From the NCBI RefSeq assembly GCF_014764705.1, contig NZ_JACXXG010000003.1, positions 186,001 through 250,000 on the forward strand: 64,000 nt of DNA. Reading direction: 5' to 3'. Shown one piece after another: positions 27,846 through 36,863 of the stretch (positions are counted from its first letter, which is position 1; every line of letters starts with the position of its first letter). A program made the translations under genes and the position numbers. The notes under the pieces were generated by a model that worked only from the letters and a program-made list of their open reading frames with translations, had not been told where the DNA came from and searched no databases. Origin of the DNA: Stutzerimonas kunmingensis (GTDB lineage Bacteria > Pseudomonadota > Gammaproteobacteria > Pseudomonadales > Pseudomonadaceae).

Positions 27846-28264
27846 CGGTCGGGGAAGAATTCCTGGTTGAACTCGAAGCTGAACGGCTCGGCGCCGGTCG
27901 GCTGAACGGTGAGGGCGAAACGCAGGGTTTCCTGCGAGTCGAAGGGGAACTGCGCGAGGTAATAGATCGCCTCGTCACCTTCCTTGAGCTGCTTGAAGCC
28001 CAGCGGGCGATCCTGCCCGAGCAGGTTCTTCACTACGCCGCTGACCTGCGCCGCGACCGGTTTGCCGTCCTTGATCACCGAGACGTTGACTACGCCCTGG
28101 GTCTTGCTGCGCGTGAGTCCGGCGGCGGCGGCAATGTCCGGCTGCAGGAAGCCCGAATTGAAGGCGCTGTAGTGGACGTCGTATTCGCCGACGCTGTGTT
28201 TGCGCTCGGCCAGCGCCGGCAATGTGAGCAGTGCGGCCAACAGACCGATCAGGATGCGTTTCAT
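27842..28264 (-). CDS. DUF4426 family periplasmic protein
   Basis: A 140-residue exported protein with signal peptide ([16 protein letters not shown]) and the DUF4426 core ([22 protein letters not shown]). Its function is unknown. It sits between metW and rdgB in a conserved gammaproteobacterial order and is coupled to rdgB by a 4-base overlap. Confidence 0.88.
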   Translation of the reverse strand: MKRILIGLLAALLTLPALAERKHSVGEYDVHYSAFNSGFLQPDIAAAAGLTRSKTQGVVNVSVIKDGKPVAAQVSGVVKNLLGQDRPLGFKQLKEGDEAIYYLAQFPFDSQETLRFALTVQPTGAEPFSFEFNQEFFPDR

Positions 28265-28290
28265 GTGCTTACCTCCAGCGTTGAAGCCGC

Positions 28291-28890
28291 TCAGCGGGAT
28301 GGCCCGGTGACGCGGTAGATGCCGATTTCACCCAGCAGATTCGGCCATATGCGACTGGCCCAGCCATGCCGATGATCGCGGTCGACTGCCAGGCGTTCGA
28401 GTACCCTGGCACCGCTTTCCTGGCACAGCCGCTCGAAATCCTCGAACGTGCAGAAGTGAATGTTCGGCGTGTTGTACCAAGTGTAGGGGAGGAACTCCGA
28501 CACCGGCATGCGGCCTTTGCTCGCAAGGTACCAACGGCAGCGCCAATGGCCGAAGTTGGGGAAGGTGATGATGCACTGGCGGCCGACGCGCAGCATTTCC
28601 TTCATCAGCTGGTCGGGGTAATGCACGGCCTGCAGCGCCTGGGTCATCACCACCATGTCGAAGCTGTCGCTGGCGAAGTTGCCCAGGCCCAGGTCGAGGT
28701 TCTGCTCGATGACGTTGACGCCTTTGTCGATGCAGGCGGCGATGTTGTCCGGGTCGATTTCCAGGCCGTAGCCGCTGACCTGCTTGTGATCGCGCAGCCA
28801 GGCCAGCAGCTCGCCATTGCCGCAGCCGAGGTCGAGAACTCGGCTGCCGGCCGGAATCCACTCTTGGATGATGTCCAGATCGGCGCGCAT
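28291..28890 (-). CDS. metW: Methionine biosynthesis protein MetW
   Basis: A 199-residue SAM-binding-fold protein (SRVLDLGCGNGELLAWL, then VVMTQALQAVHYPD). In pseudomonads MetW works together with MetX in making O-acylhomoserine; its exact role is unsettled. It starts 9 bases after the metX stop, on the same strand. Confidence 0.94.
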   Translation of the reverse strand: MRADLDIIQEWIPAGSRVLDLGCGNGELLAWLRDHKQVSGYGLEIDPDNIAACIDKGVNVIEQNLDLGLGNFASDSFDMVVMTQALQAVHYPDQLMKEMLRVGRQCIITFPNFGHWRCRWYLASKGRMPVSEFLPYTWYNTPNIHFCTFEDFERLCQESGARVLERLAVDRDHRHGWASRIWPNLLGEIGIYRVTGPSR

Positions 28891-28899
28891 CTTCGTTCC

Positions 28900-30039
28900 T
28901 TATACGGCTATGCGGTTCATGTAACCGCGGAAGGCTTGCAGGTAGCGGGGATTGGGGATCAGGAAGGCGTCGTGGCCCTGCGGCGCATCGATCTCCAGGT
29001 AGCAGACATCCTTGCGCGCAGCGAGCAGGGCGTCGACGATTTCCCGCGAGCGCTCCGGCGAAAAGCGCCAGTCGGTGGTGAAGGACATCACGCAGAAGCG
29101 CGCCTGGGCGCCCTCGAAGGTCTTGGCCAGATCGTCGTTGTGGGCTGCCGCCGGGTCGAAGTAGTCCAGCGCCTTGGTCATCAGCAGGTAGGTATTGGCG
29201 TCGAAACGCCCGGAAAACTCCTCGCCCTGATAGCGCAGGTAGCTTTCGACCTGGAATTCCACGCTGTTGAAGTCGTAATTGAGCTTCTCGCTCTTGAGTC
29301 CGCGACCGAACTTGGTGCCCATGGCGTCATCGGACAGGTAGGTGATGTGGCCGACCATGCGCGCCAGCATCAGGCCGCGCTTGGGAATCACGCCCATCTC
29401 CTGGAAATGGCCGCCGTGGAATTCCGGGTCGGACAGGATGGCCTGGCGCGCGACTTCGTTGAAGGCGATGTTCTGGGCCGACAGTCTGGGCGCCGAGGCG
29501 ATGGCCAGGCAGTGGCGGACTCGCTCAGGGTAGCTGATGGTCCATTGCAAGGCCTGCATGCCGCCCAGGCTGCCGCCTATCACCGCTGCCCATTGGACGA
29601 TGCCAAGGCGGTCGGCCAGAAGTGCCTGACTGTGCACCCAGTCTTCCACTGTCACCACTGGGAAGTCTGCACCGTAGGGCTTGCCGCTGGCCGGGTTGGT
29701 GCTGCTGGGGCCGGTCGAACCGTTGCAGCCGCCCAGGTTGTTAAGGCTGACGACGAAGAAATGATCGGTATCGATGGCCTTGCCCGGGCCTATGCAGGAA
29801 TCCCACCAGCCGGGTTTGCGGTCGTCCATGCTGTGGTAGCCGGCGGCATGATGGTGGCCAGAGAGTGCATGGCAGATGAGCACGGCATTGCTGCGCGCGG
29901 CATTCAGCTCGCCATAGGTTTCATAGATCAGCTGGTAATCGGCCAGCGTACGGCCGCAGGCGAGTGTCAGTGGTTCGGCAAAATGCGCGACCTGCGGACT
30001 CACCAGGCCAACGGAATCGGCGGGAATTGCAGTGGGCAT
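28900..30039 (-). CDS. metX: Homoserine O-acyltransferase MetX
   Basis: MetX activates homoserine by O-acylation in methionine synthesis; the pseudomonad enzyme is reported to use succinyl-CoA despite its acetyltransferase-type fold. The 379-residue alpha/beta hydrolase-fold protein shows [12 protein letters not shown], the nucleophile serine in [14 protein letters not shown], and the catalytic His in [11 protein letters not shown]. It is first in the metX-metW-DUF4426-rdgB-hemW-DUF3392 run. Confidence 0.95.
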   Translation of the reverse strand: MPTAIPADSVGLVSPQVAHFAEPLTLACGRTLADYQLIYETYGELNAARSNAVLICHALSGHHHAAGYHSMDDRKPGWWDSCIGPGKAIDTDHFFVVSLNNLGGCNGSTGPSSTNPASGKPYGADFPVVTVEDWVHSQALLADRLGIVQWAAVIGGSLGGMQALQWTISYPERVRHCLAIASAPRLSAQNIAFNEVARQAILSDPEFHGGHFQEMGVIPKRGLMLARMVGHITYLSDDAMGTKFGRGLKSEKLNYDFNSVEFQVESYLRYQGEEFSGRFDANTYLLMTKALDYFDPAAAHNDDLAKTFEGAQARFCVMSFTTDWRFSPERSREIVDALLAARKDVCYLEIDAPQGHDAFLIPNPRYLQAFRGYMNRIAV

Positions 30040-30092
30040 CGACCCTGGCTCTTGCTTGAAGAAGGCGGCAAAGTCTAAAGGTATGCGCGTTG

Positions 30093-30114
30093 CAATTCAT
30101 CCTGAAATGCAACG
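30093..30114. repeat. Imperfect hairpin before metX
   Basis: TTGCA and TGCAA arms lie within a larger CGTTGCA...TGCAACG pairing, with an inner TTC/GAA and loop ATCCT. It lies between the dynamin-like gene stop and the metX start, so it could be a terminator, a leader structure or both. There is no long T run. Confidence 0.4.
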
Positions 30115-30127
30115 GCGAGCGGGGCTC

Positions 30128-30162
30128 TCGCCATTTCCTCGCGGGTTGCGACGAAATGGCGA
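30128..30162. repeat. Long two-part hairpin downstream of the dynamin-like gene
   Basis: TCGCCATTTC pairs perfectly with GAAATGGCGA. After a single C/C mismatch an inner TCGC/GCGA stem closes over loop GGGTT, giving 14 base pairs in 35 bases. It begins 6 bases beyond the dynamin-like gene's stop. It could be a terminator without a T run or a REP-like palindromic unit. Confidence 0.6.
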
Positions 30163-30167
30163 CAGCT

Positions 30168-32132
30168 TTAGCTGATCTGCGCGCTGGTCAGGCTGACCAC
30201 CTTGCCCTGCCGCCGCAACGGCGCCGGTCGGCGCAGCGCGCGGAGCATTTCTGCGGCCTGTGCCAGTTGCAGCTCCAGTTCGCCGCTGTAGCGCGTCAGC
30301 AATTGTCCGCGCTGGCTGTTCTGCTGGCTCTCCCTGGCCAGGCTCTTCAACTGCAGGATGTGGGTTTCCAGCTGTTGCTTGTGTTCCAGAGAAAACTGCA
30401 GCAGCGGCGTCAGCGCATCTCCAGCCCACTGTTCGGCTTCCTGGCGCAGCCGCTGGTGCATGCCGATGACCTCCTGCACCAGGGTAGAGAAGAAGCGTCT
30501 GGTGAGTGTTCGCTGCTCGGTGAGCAGGGTCTTCAACTGCAGGCGGAACTGATCGGCCTTGCCTTGCAGGCTGCGCAGCTCGCGCTGATAAGGCAGCAAC
30601 TGGAACAACGGCGGGTCGATACCTTGTAGGGGGTTTTCTTCGCTGTGCCGCCGGTAGATCGCCGAAACCATCTTGTTGGCCCTTTCCGCCTCCTGCTCGA
30701 GGATGCCCAGGTCCTGTTCCACCGAGCGGAAGAAGTGCAGGATCGCCAGGTTGATGCCCAGCGTGGTCAGGCTGCCGGTCAGGCTGCGTCGCAACCGGGT
30801 CAGGTGCTCCTCGAGGCGTTCGGCACGTATTGCCGTGCGCAGCAGCTCACCCTGGCGTTGCAGCAGGCGCTGATTGGTCTTCAGGTCGAGCAGGCGCTTG
30901 TGGTGGCGGTTGTGATCGTGCCGCGTGCGCGCGGTGAGCTCGAGCAACATCTGCCCGCTGCCTTCCTGATGACTGGCCAGCACATCGCGCTGCTCGATGA
31001 CCTTTTCCAGGCGCAGCTTGAGGGCATGCTGACTGTTCTGCAGCAGCGCCATCACCTGCTGCACCACCTGGTCTTCGAGCAGGCGTTCCTTCTGCGTGAG
31101 GATGCGCTGGCTGAGCAATTCTTCCAGCCGTGCCAGCTGGCTGCGTTCGAGCAGCGCCTGGTCACCGCGAATCTTCGCCATCAGCGCCTGTTTGGCCGAC
31201 AGCGGCAGGACGTCGGCGCAATCAATGCCCAGCTGTTGCGCGGTGGTGTCACGGATATCCTCGACGGCCTTCTGCACGAAGCTCTCGCCGGCAACATCGT
31301 CCCAGAGCACGTCGATCTTGTTCAGTACGGCGAACAGGCTGTTCTGCGTATCTTCGTCGAGCTGGCGGATGTGCTGCTGCCAGATCTGCATGTCACTGGC
31401 GGTGACCCCGGTGTCGGCAGAGAGCAGGAACACGATTGCCTGGGCATTGGGCAGCATCGACAGGGTCAGTTCCGGCTCGCTGCCCAGCGCGTTCAGCCCG
31501 GGCGTATCGAGAATGCGCAAGCCCTGACGCAACAGCGGGTGGTCGAAGTTGACCACGGCGTGGCGCCAGGCCGGGACCAGTACGGTATCGCCGCTGCTGC
31601 TTTCCAGGCCGGCCGGGTCAAAGCCCAGCTGAATCGCCTGTTCCACCGGCATGGCCTTGGTCAACGCGACCTGGGCAAAAGCTTCGGCCATGCTTTCCGG
31701 GTCATGCGGGTCGAGCGGGAGATTGAGCCAGAGTCGCGGTGTGCGCTTGAGCTGCGCGATGCTGGTGTCTTCCAGGCGCGACTCAATGGGCAGCAGGCGG
31801 ATGTAGGAGCGTTCCGAACGCGGATCGAACAGCAGTTCGGTGGGGCACATGGTGGTGCGGCCAGCCCGTGAAGGCAGGATGCGCTGACCGTAGTTGGAGA
31901 AGAACAGGCTATTGATCAGCTCGGTTTTGCCGCGCGAATACTCGCCGACGAAAGCCAGGGTGATGTGATCGGTGCGCAACACCCGCAGCGCTCGTTCCAG
32001 GCGCGCCTCGACGCCCTCGCTGGAAAGCCGGTTATGCGCCAGCCAGCTGCGGTAGCGGGTGATCTCACGAATGAGGTCACGCTTCCAGGTGACGTAGGCG
32101 TCCACTTGTCGATCGAGACGTTCCATGCTCAT
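30168..32132 (-). CDS. Bacterial dynamin-like GTPase
   Basis: A 654-residue dynamin-family protein. The G1 P-loop is GEYSRGKTELINSL at 63-76, followed by a switch threonine in RAGRTTMCPTELLF, G3 ILDTPGLNALG, and G4 LNKIDVLW. The rest is long helices and coiled coil (residues about 330-640), with a short hydrophobic patch (SLTTLGINLAILHFF) that could touch membrane. Relatives reshape membranes or act in membrane stress. A GGGAG site precedes the ATG. It is monocistronic, flanked by gaps of 128 and about 260 bases. Its role here is unknown. Confidence 0.85.
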   Translation of the reverse strand: MSMERLDRQVDAYVTWKRDLIREITRYRSWLAHNRLSSEGVEARLERALRVLRTDHITLAFVGEYSRGKTELINSLFFSNYGQRILPSRAGRTTMCPTELLFDPRSERSYIRLLPIESRLEDTSIAQLKRTPRLWLNLPLDPHDPESMAEAFAQVALTKAMPVEQAIQLGFDPAGLESSSGDTVLVPAWRHAVVNFDHPLLRQGLRILDTPGLNALGSEPELTLSMLPNAQAIVFLLSADTGVTASDMQIWQQHIRQLDEDTQNSLFAVLNKIDVLWDDVAGESFVQKAVEDIRDTTAQQLGIDCADVLPLSAKQALMAKIRGDQALLERSQLARLEELLSQRILTQKERLLEDQVVQQVMALLQNSQHALKLRLEKVIEQRDVLASHQEGSGQMLLELTARTRHDHNRHHKRLLDLKTNQRLLQRQGELLRTAIRAERLEEHLTRLRRSLTGSLTTLGINLAILHFFRSVEQDLGILEQEAERANKMVSAIYRRHSEENPLQGIDPPLFQLLPYQRELRSLQGKADQFRLQLKTLLTEQRTLTRRFFSTLVQEVIGMHQRLRQEAEQWAGDALTPLLQFSLEHKQQLETHILQLKSLARESQQNSQRGQLLTRYSGELELQLAQAAEMLRALRRPAPLRRQGKVVSLTSAQIS

Positions 32133-32175
32133 CCAGCTCCCGGAGGTGTGATTCGGCGAATTATCGGACCCGCCG

Positions 32176-32382
32176 TTACAAGGTCAATTCAATCGAAGCC
32201 TGACGTGACCGAGCGGCCTTGCTGGCGGCATGGGCGGCTCGGTTCGAGTCGATGTCCTCGTTCACACCCCGCAGCAAAGTACGAGGCAGGATGGAAAAAG
32301 CCGAGAAGTTGAAGTCTACGTGCAGCCATGCGGCATTCCGAGGCGCTTTTGGCTCCTCGATGCCGCTTTGGCAGCAAAGCAT
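32176..32382 (-). CDS. Doubtful small ORF between yggT and the dynamin-like gene
   Basis: A 68-codon frame in the otherwise empty 260-base gap. It begins MLCCQSGIEEPKAPRN and ends ARSRQASIELTL. No domain or signal is recognised, the ribosome site is poor, and the third-position bias is weaker than in neighbouring genes. It starts 10 bases after the yggT stop, so read-through translation is conceivable. It is listed so the gap is not unexplained; it may be non-coding or a gene remnant. Confidence 0.25.
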   Translation of the reverse strand: MLCCQSGIEEPKAPRNAAWLHVDFNFSAFSILPRTLLRGVNEDIDSNRAAHAASKAARSRQASIELTL

Positions 32383-32392
32383 GAACGGCGTC

Positions 32393-32983
32393 TCAGATGA
32401 GCATGCGCAGGATGTTCGGCATGTGGGTCATGGTGGCCAGGTTGTTGACTACCAGCATGTCCAGCAGCTTGATTGCCAGGAAGGCGAAGATCGGCGAGAT
32501 ATCCAGCCCGCCGAGGTTCGGCAGCAGGCGGCGGAACGGCGCCAGGACCGGCTCGCAGAGTTGGCTGACCAGCTGTGCGCCCGGGTTGTGGCTGCCCGGC
32601 GCGACCCAGGACAGGATCACGCTGATGATCAGCGCCCAGAAAAAGATGTTGAGGAACAGCCCAGTGATGCCGATCAGCGCCCAGACCAGCAACAGCAAGG
32701 GATTGCCGATGGTGCCGTAGGCGATCAGCAGGATCAGCGCCATCAGCACCATCTGCACGATCAGCGCGAGGATCAGCGAAGAAATATCCAGCGTGCCCAT
32801 GCTCGGAATGATGCGGCGCATCGGCCGCAAAAGTGGATGGGTTGCCTTGACGATGAATTGGCTGAGCGGGTTGTAGAAGTCGGCGCGTACCAGCTGCAGG
32901 ATGAAGCGCAGCAACACGATCAGCAGATAGAGGCTGCCCAGCGTCTGGATGACGAGGATCAAAGCTTGCGAGAGTTGGGACAT
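32393..32983 (-). CDS. yggT: YggT family membrane protein
   Basis: A 196-residue protein with two YGGT repeats, each a pair of hydrophobic segments around a conserved motif: RADFYNPLSQFIVKATHPLL in the first half and VAPGSHNPGAQLVSQLCEP in the second. It is linked with osmotic/ion homeostasis in E. coli and with membrane complex assembly in other bacteria. It follows proC by 50 bases; between them is a small hairpin. Confidence 0.92.
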   Translation of the reverse strand: MSQLSQALILVIQTLGSLYLLIVLLRFILQLVRADFYNPLSQFIVKATHPLLRPMRRIIPSMGTLDISSLILALIVQMVLMALILLIAYGTIGNPLLLLVWALIGITGLFLNIFFWALIISVILSWVAPGSHNPGAQLVSQLCEPVLAPFRRLLPNLGGLDISPIFAFLAIKLLDMLVVNNLATMTHMPNILRMLI

Positions 32984-32999
32984 GAATGCTCCTTAGAGG

Positions 33000-33031
33000 C
33001 TGTTGTTTCGTCGCGAACGAAGCGTCAACAG
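33000..33031. repeat. Small hairpin between proC and yggT
   Basis: CTGTTG (33000-33005) pairs with CAACAG (33026-33031), with an inner TTCG/CGAA pairing. It lies in the 50-base gap before yggT. It could weaken read-through or protect an RNA end; there is no T run. Confidence 0.35.
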
Positions 33032-33033
33032 AC

Positions 33034-33858
33034 CTATTGACCCAGTTGTTCGGCCAGTTCGGCCGAGCGTTGTGCGGCCGCGTTCAACGCCTGCTGCACC
33101 AGTTGCTCGAAGCCGCCCGCCTGGAAGGCTTTGATCGCCGCTTCGGTGGTTCCGTTCGGCGAGGTGACGCGACGCCGCAGTTCGGCGGCATCGACGTCGC
33201 TTTCGCAAGCCATGCGAGCTGCGCCCAGCGCGGTCTGCATGGTCAGTTGCGCGGCGGTCTCGCGGGGCAGGCCGAGCTGCTGCCCGGCAGCCGTCATCGC
33301 TTCGATCAGCAGGAAGAAATAGGCAGGACCGCTACCGGAAACGGCGGTTACCGCATCGATCAGACGCTCTTCTTCGAGCCATAGCGCGATACCGACGGCC
33401 GACAGCAGTTGCTCGGCCTGCTGCTTCTGCGTGTCGCTGACCTGGGTGTTGGCGAACAGGCCGCTGACGCCCTGGCGCAGCAAGGCCGGCGTGTTGGGCA
33501 TGCAACGCACGATTGCCTGAGGGCGCGGGCCCAGCCAGCGCTGCAGGCTGTCGCAGCTGATGCCGGCGGCGATCGAGACGATCAGGGGGCCGTGGGCCAG
33601 ATGAGGAGTCAGATCCTGACAGACCGCCTGCATGACCTGCGGCTTGACCGACAGCACCACCACGTCGGCGCCGGCCAGTGCATCGGCGTTCTGCGCGAAC
33701 GTCTGGATGCCGTGCTCGGCGCTGATTTTCGCGCGCTGCTCGGCGCCTGGATCGCTGGCGCGAATGGCGTCCGCTGCGACGCCCTTGGCGCGCAGCCCGC
33801 CGATCAGACTGGCAGCCATGTTGCCGGCGCCGATGAAGGCGATGCGGGGTGAGGTCAT
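33034..33858 (-). CDS. proC: Pyrroline-5-carboxylate reductase ProC
   Basis: ProC catalyses the last step of proline synthesis, NAD(P)H reduction of pyrroline-5-carboxylate. The 274-residue protein has the Rossmann motif IAFIGAGNMAASLIGGL, VVVLSVKPQVM, RCMPNTPALLRQGVSG and the C-terminal signature AVSGSGPAYFF plus RRRVTSPNGTTEAAI. The start MTSPRIAF removes an upstream extension that overlaps yggS. It is in an operon yggS-proC-yggT. Confidence 0.96.
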   Translation of the reverse strand: MTSPRIAFIGAGNMAASLIGGLRAKGVAADAIRASDPGAEQRAKISAEHGIQTFAQNADALAGADVVVLSVKPQVMQAVCQDLTPHLAHGPLIVSIAAGISCDSLQRWLGPRPQAIVRCMPNTPALLRQGVSGLFANTQVSDTQKQQAEQLLSAVGIALWLEEERLIDAVTAVSGSGPAYFFLLIEAMTAAGQQLGLPRETAAQLTMQTALGAARMACESDVDAAELRRRVTSPNGTTEAAIKAFQAGGFEQLVQQALNAAAQRSAELAEQLGQ

Positions 33859-33868
33859 AGCGATTCCT

Positions 33869-34558
33869 TTATTGAGGGCGTCCGTAGTCGCGGGCGCCGA
33901 ACAGTGCGGTGCCGATGCGGACCCAGGTCGCGCCTTCGGCAATTGCCGCTTCGAGGTCCTGGCTCATGCCCATGGACAGCGTATCCAGTGTCAGTGGCAG
34001 TTCATCGCGCAATGCGCGCAGGCGGGCAAAGGCGGCGCGCTGCTCGGCGGGGTCTTCGCTCGGTGCGGGAATGCACATCAGTCCACGCAGGCGCAGACGC
34101 GGCATCGCGGCGACAGCCTGTGCCAGCTGCGGCAGTTCCTCTGGCGCGCAGCCGGATTTGCTCGCCTCACCGCTGACATTCACCTGCAGGCATATATTCA
34201 GCGGCGGCAGTTCGGCTGGACGTTGATCGGACAGGCGCTGGGCGATCTTGAGGCGATCCACCGAGTGCACCCAGTCGAAGTGTTCGGCGATGGATTTGGT
34301 CTTGTTCGACTGGATCGGTCCGATGAAGTGCCAGGTCAGCGGCAGCTCGCTCAGCTCGGCTTGCTTGTCCAGCGCTTCCTGCAGATAGTTCTCGCCGAAA
34401 TCGCGCATGCCGGCTTCGGCGGCCTCGCGAATGGCGGCGGCCGGCTGGGTCTTGCTCACCGCCAGCAGGCCGACCGAAGCAGGGTCGCGTCCCACAGCTT
34501 GCGCCGCCTCACGGATGCGCGCTGCGACCTTTGCAATATTCTTCTCTATCGTGGACAT
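33869..34558 (-). CDS. yggS: Pyridoxal phosphate homeostasis protein YggS
   Basis: A 229-residue alanine-racemase-fold protein that binds PLP and buffers vitamin B6, with no known enzyme activity. The PLP lysine is in LLAVSKTQP near residue 35, and HFIGPIQSNKTK and MGMSQDLEAAIAEGATWVRIG are family-conserved. The start MSTIEKNIAK is chosen because a longer frame runs back into the pilT promoter and coding start. It is divergent from pilT, 64 bases apart. Confidence 0.95.
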   Translation of the reverse strand: MSTIEKNIAKVAARIREAAQAVGRDPASVGLLAVSKTQPAAAIREAAEAGMRDFGENYLQEALDKQAELSELPLTWHFIGPIQSNKTKSIAEHFDWVHSVDRLKIAQRLSDQRPAELPPLNICLQVNVSGEASKSGCAPEELPQLAQAVAAMPRLRLRGLMCIPAPSEDPAEQRAAFARLRALRDELPLTLDTLSMGMSQDLEAAIAEGATWVRIGTALFGARDYGRPQ

Positions 34559-34622
34559 TACTTGCGCCGCCGCCTTGGGTCTGCGCGGCATTCTACCTGC
34601 TTGCTTGTAATTGGGGAGTCCC

Positions 34623-35657
34623 ATGGATATCACAGAACTGCTGGCCTTCAGCGCCAAGCAGGGTGCGTCGGATTTGCACCTTTCCGCCGGCCTGCCGCCG
34701 ATGATCCGCGTCGATGGCGACGTGCGGCGAATCAACCTGCCGGCCATGGACCACAAGCAGGTGCATGCGCTGATCTACGACATCATGAACGACAAGCAGC
34801 GCAAGGATTTCGAGGAATTCCTGGAAACCGACTTCTCGTTCGAAGTGCCGGGCGTGGCGCGTTTTCGCGTCAACGCGTTCAACCAGAATCGCGGTTCCGG
34901 CGCGGTGTTCCGGACCATTCCTTCCAAGGTGCTGACCATGGAAGACCTGGGGATGGGCGAGGTCTTCCGCAAGATTACCGATGTGCCGCGCGGGCTGGTG
35001 CTGGTCACCGGACCGACCGGCTCGGGCAAGTCGACCACCCTGGCGGCGATGCTTGATTACCTGAACAACACCAAGTACCACCACATCCTTACCATCGAGG
35101 ACCCCATCGAATTCGTTCACGAATCGAAGAAGTGTCTGGTCAACCAGCGCGAGGTCCATCGTGACACCCTGGGCTTCTCCGAGGCACTGCGTTCGGCACT
35201 GCGTGAAGACCCGGACATCATTCTCGTCGGCGAAATGCGCGACCTGGAAACCATCCGCCTGGCGCTGACCGCTGCGGAAACCGGTCACCTGGTGTTCGGC
35301 ACCCTGCACACCACCTCCGCCGCCAAGACCATCGACCGCGTGGTCGACGTGTTCCCGGCCGAAGAAAAGTCCATGGTCCGCTCGATGCTCTCCGAATCGC
35401 TGCAGGCGGTGATCTCGCAGACCCTGCTGAAGAAGGTTGGCGGCGGCCGTGTCGCGGCCCACGAGATCATGATCGGTACGCCGGCGATCCGTAACCTGAT
35501 TCGCGAGGACAAGGTGGCGCAGATGTATTCCTCGATCCAGACCGGCGGCTCGCTGGGCATGCAGACCCTCGACTCGTGCCTCAAGGGGCTGCTCGCCAAA
35601 GGGCTGATCTCGCGAGACAGCGCCAAGGAAAAGGCCAAGCAGCCAGAGAACTTCTAA
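34623..35657 (+). CDS. pilT: Type IV pilus retraction ATPase PilT
   Basis: PilT is the hexameric ATPase that depolymerises pilin and powers twitching. The 344-residue protein shows Walker A TGPTGSGKSTTLAAML near residue 133, the Asp box TIEDPIEFVHE, Walker B ILVGEMRDLET, the His box FGTLHTTSAAKTIDR and the retraction-specific AIRNLIRE. The ATG at 34623 (MDITELLAF) has a GGGGAG site upstream; an ATG four codons earlier is less likely. It is followed by pilU after 60 bases. Confidence 0.97.
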   Translation: MDITELLAFSAKQGASDLHLSAGLPPMIRVDGDVRRINLPAMDHKQVHALIYDIMNDKQRKDFEEFLETDFSFEVPGVARFRVNAFNQNRGSGAVFRTIPSKVLTMEDLGMGEVFRKITDVPRGLVLVTGPTGSGKSTTLAAMLDYLNNTKYHHILTIEDPIEFVHESKKCLVNQREVHRDTLGFSEALRSALREDPDIILVGEMRDLETIRLALTAAETGHLVFGTLHTTSAAKTIDRVVDVFPAEEKSMVRSMLSESLQAVISQTLLKKVGGGRVAAHEIMIGTPAIRNLIREDKVAQMYSSIQTGGSLGMQTLDSCLKGLLAKGLISRDSAKEKAKQPENF

Positions 35658-35717
35658 ACGCCTGACAACTACCGGGCGCCGCCCGATGCGGCGCTTGCCA
35701 CGATTGCGAGTACGACG

Positions 35718-36863
35718 ATGGAATTCGAGAAACTTCTGCGCCTGATGGTGGAAAAGGGCGGCTCCGATCTGTTCATCACGGCAGGCGTGCCGCCTTCGAT
35801 GAAGGTCAACGGCAAGATCATGCCGGTCAGCAAGACGGCGATGTCGCCGGAAATGACCCGCGAGACCGTGCACGGCGTTATGAACGAGCAGCAGCGCCGC
35901 GAGTTCACCGAGAACCATGAGTGCAACTTCGCCATCAGCGCCCGCGGTATCGGCCGTTTCCGGGTCAGTGCGTTCTACCAGCGCAATCTCGCCGGCATGG
36001 TGCTGCGGCGTATCGAAACCAACATTCCGACCATCGAAGAACTCAAGCTGCCGGACATCCTCAAGAAGCTGTCGATGACCAAGCGCGGGCTGGTGCTGTT
36101 CGTCGGTGCCACCGGTACCGGCAAGTCGACCTCATTGGCTTCGATGATCGGCTACCGCAACAAGAATTCCAGCGGGCACATCATCTCCATCGAAGACCCG
36201 ATCGAATTCATCCACCAGCATCAGAACTGCATCGTTACCCAGCGCGAGGTCGGTATCGACACCAGCTCGTTCGAAGTGGCGCTGAAGAACACCTTGCGCC
36301 AGGCGCCGGACGTAATCCTCATCGGCGAGATCCGTACCCGTGAAACCATGGACTACGCCGTGGCCTTCGCCGAAACCGGTCACCTCTGCCTGGCGACCCT
36401 GCACGCCAACAACGCCAACCAGGCGCTGGACCGCATCATCAACTTCTTCCCGCCCGACCGTCACAACCAGGTGTGGATGGATCTGTCGCTCAACCTTAAG
36501 GCCATCGTCGCCCAGCAGCTGGTGCCGACGCCTGACGGCAAGGGGCGTCGTGCGGTGATCGAGGTGCTGATTAATACGCCGCTGGCGGCCGACTTGATCC
36601 GCAAGGGCGAGGTGCATGAGCTCAAGTCGCTGATGAAGCGCTCCACCGAGCTCGGCATGCAGACCTTCGACCAGGCGCTGTACAACCTCTATGTGCAGGG
36701 TGAAATCACCTACGAAGATGCGTTGCTGCACGCCGATTCGGCCAACGACCTGCGTCTGCTGATCAAGCTGGGATCGGAAACCGATGGCGAGCATCTGACC
36801 AGCGTGTCCCAGGGCCTGAGCCTTGAGGTCAGTGACGACGATCCAGGCCGCAGCTTCCGCTAG
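35718..36863 (+). CDS. pilU: PilT-dependent retraction ATPase PilU
   Basis: PilU is a paralogue that works with PilT and increases retraction force. The 381-residue protein has Walker A GATGTGKSTSLASM, IEDPIEFIHQH, Walker B ILIGEIRTRET, ATLHANNANQALDR, and a C-terminal tail longer than that of PilT (SETDGEHLTSVSQGLSLEV). Its TAG stop overlaps, on the opposite strand, the stop of the DUF4130 gene, so no terminator fits between them. Confidence 0.96.
   Translation: MEFEKLLRLMVEKGGSDLFITAGVPPSMKVNGKIMPVSKTAMSPEMTRETVHGVMNEQQRREFTENHECNFAISARGIGRFRVSAFYQRNLAGMVLRRIETNIPTIEELKLPDILKKLSMTKRGLVLFVGATGTGKSTSLASMIGYRNKNSSGHIISIEDPIEFIHQHQNCIVTQREVGIDTSSFEVALKNTLRQAPDVILIGEIRTRETMDYAVAFAETGHLCLATLHANNANQALDRIINFFPPDRHNQVWMDLSLNLKAIVAQQLVPTPDGKGRRAVIEVLINTPLAADLIRKGEVHELKSLMKRSTELGMQTFDQALYNLYVQGEITYEDALLHADSANDLRLLIKLGSETDGEHLTSVSQGLSLEVSDDDPGRSFR

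Noticed and set aside
28366-30078. 570-codon plus-strand frame over metX/metW
   Set aside because: Antisense shadow of two well-recognised genes.
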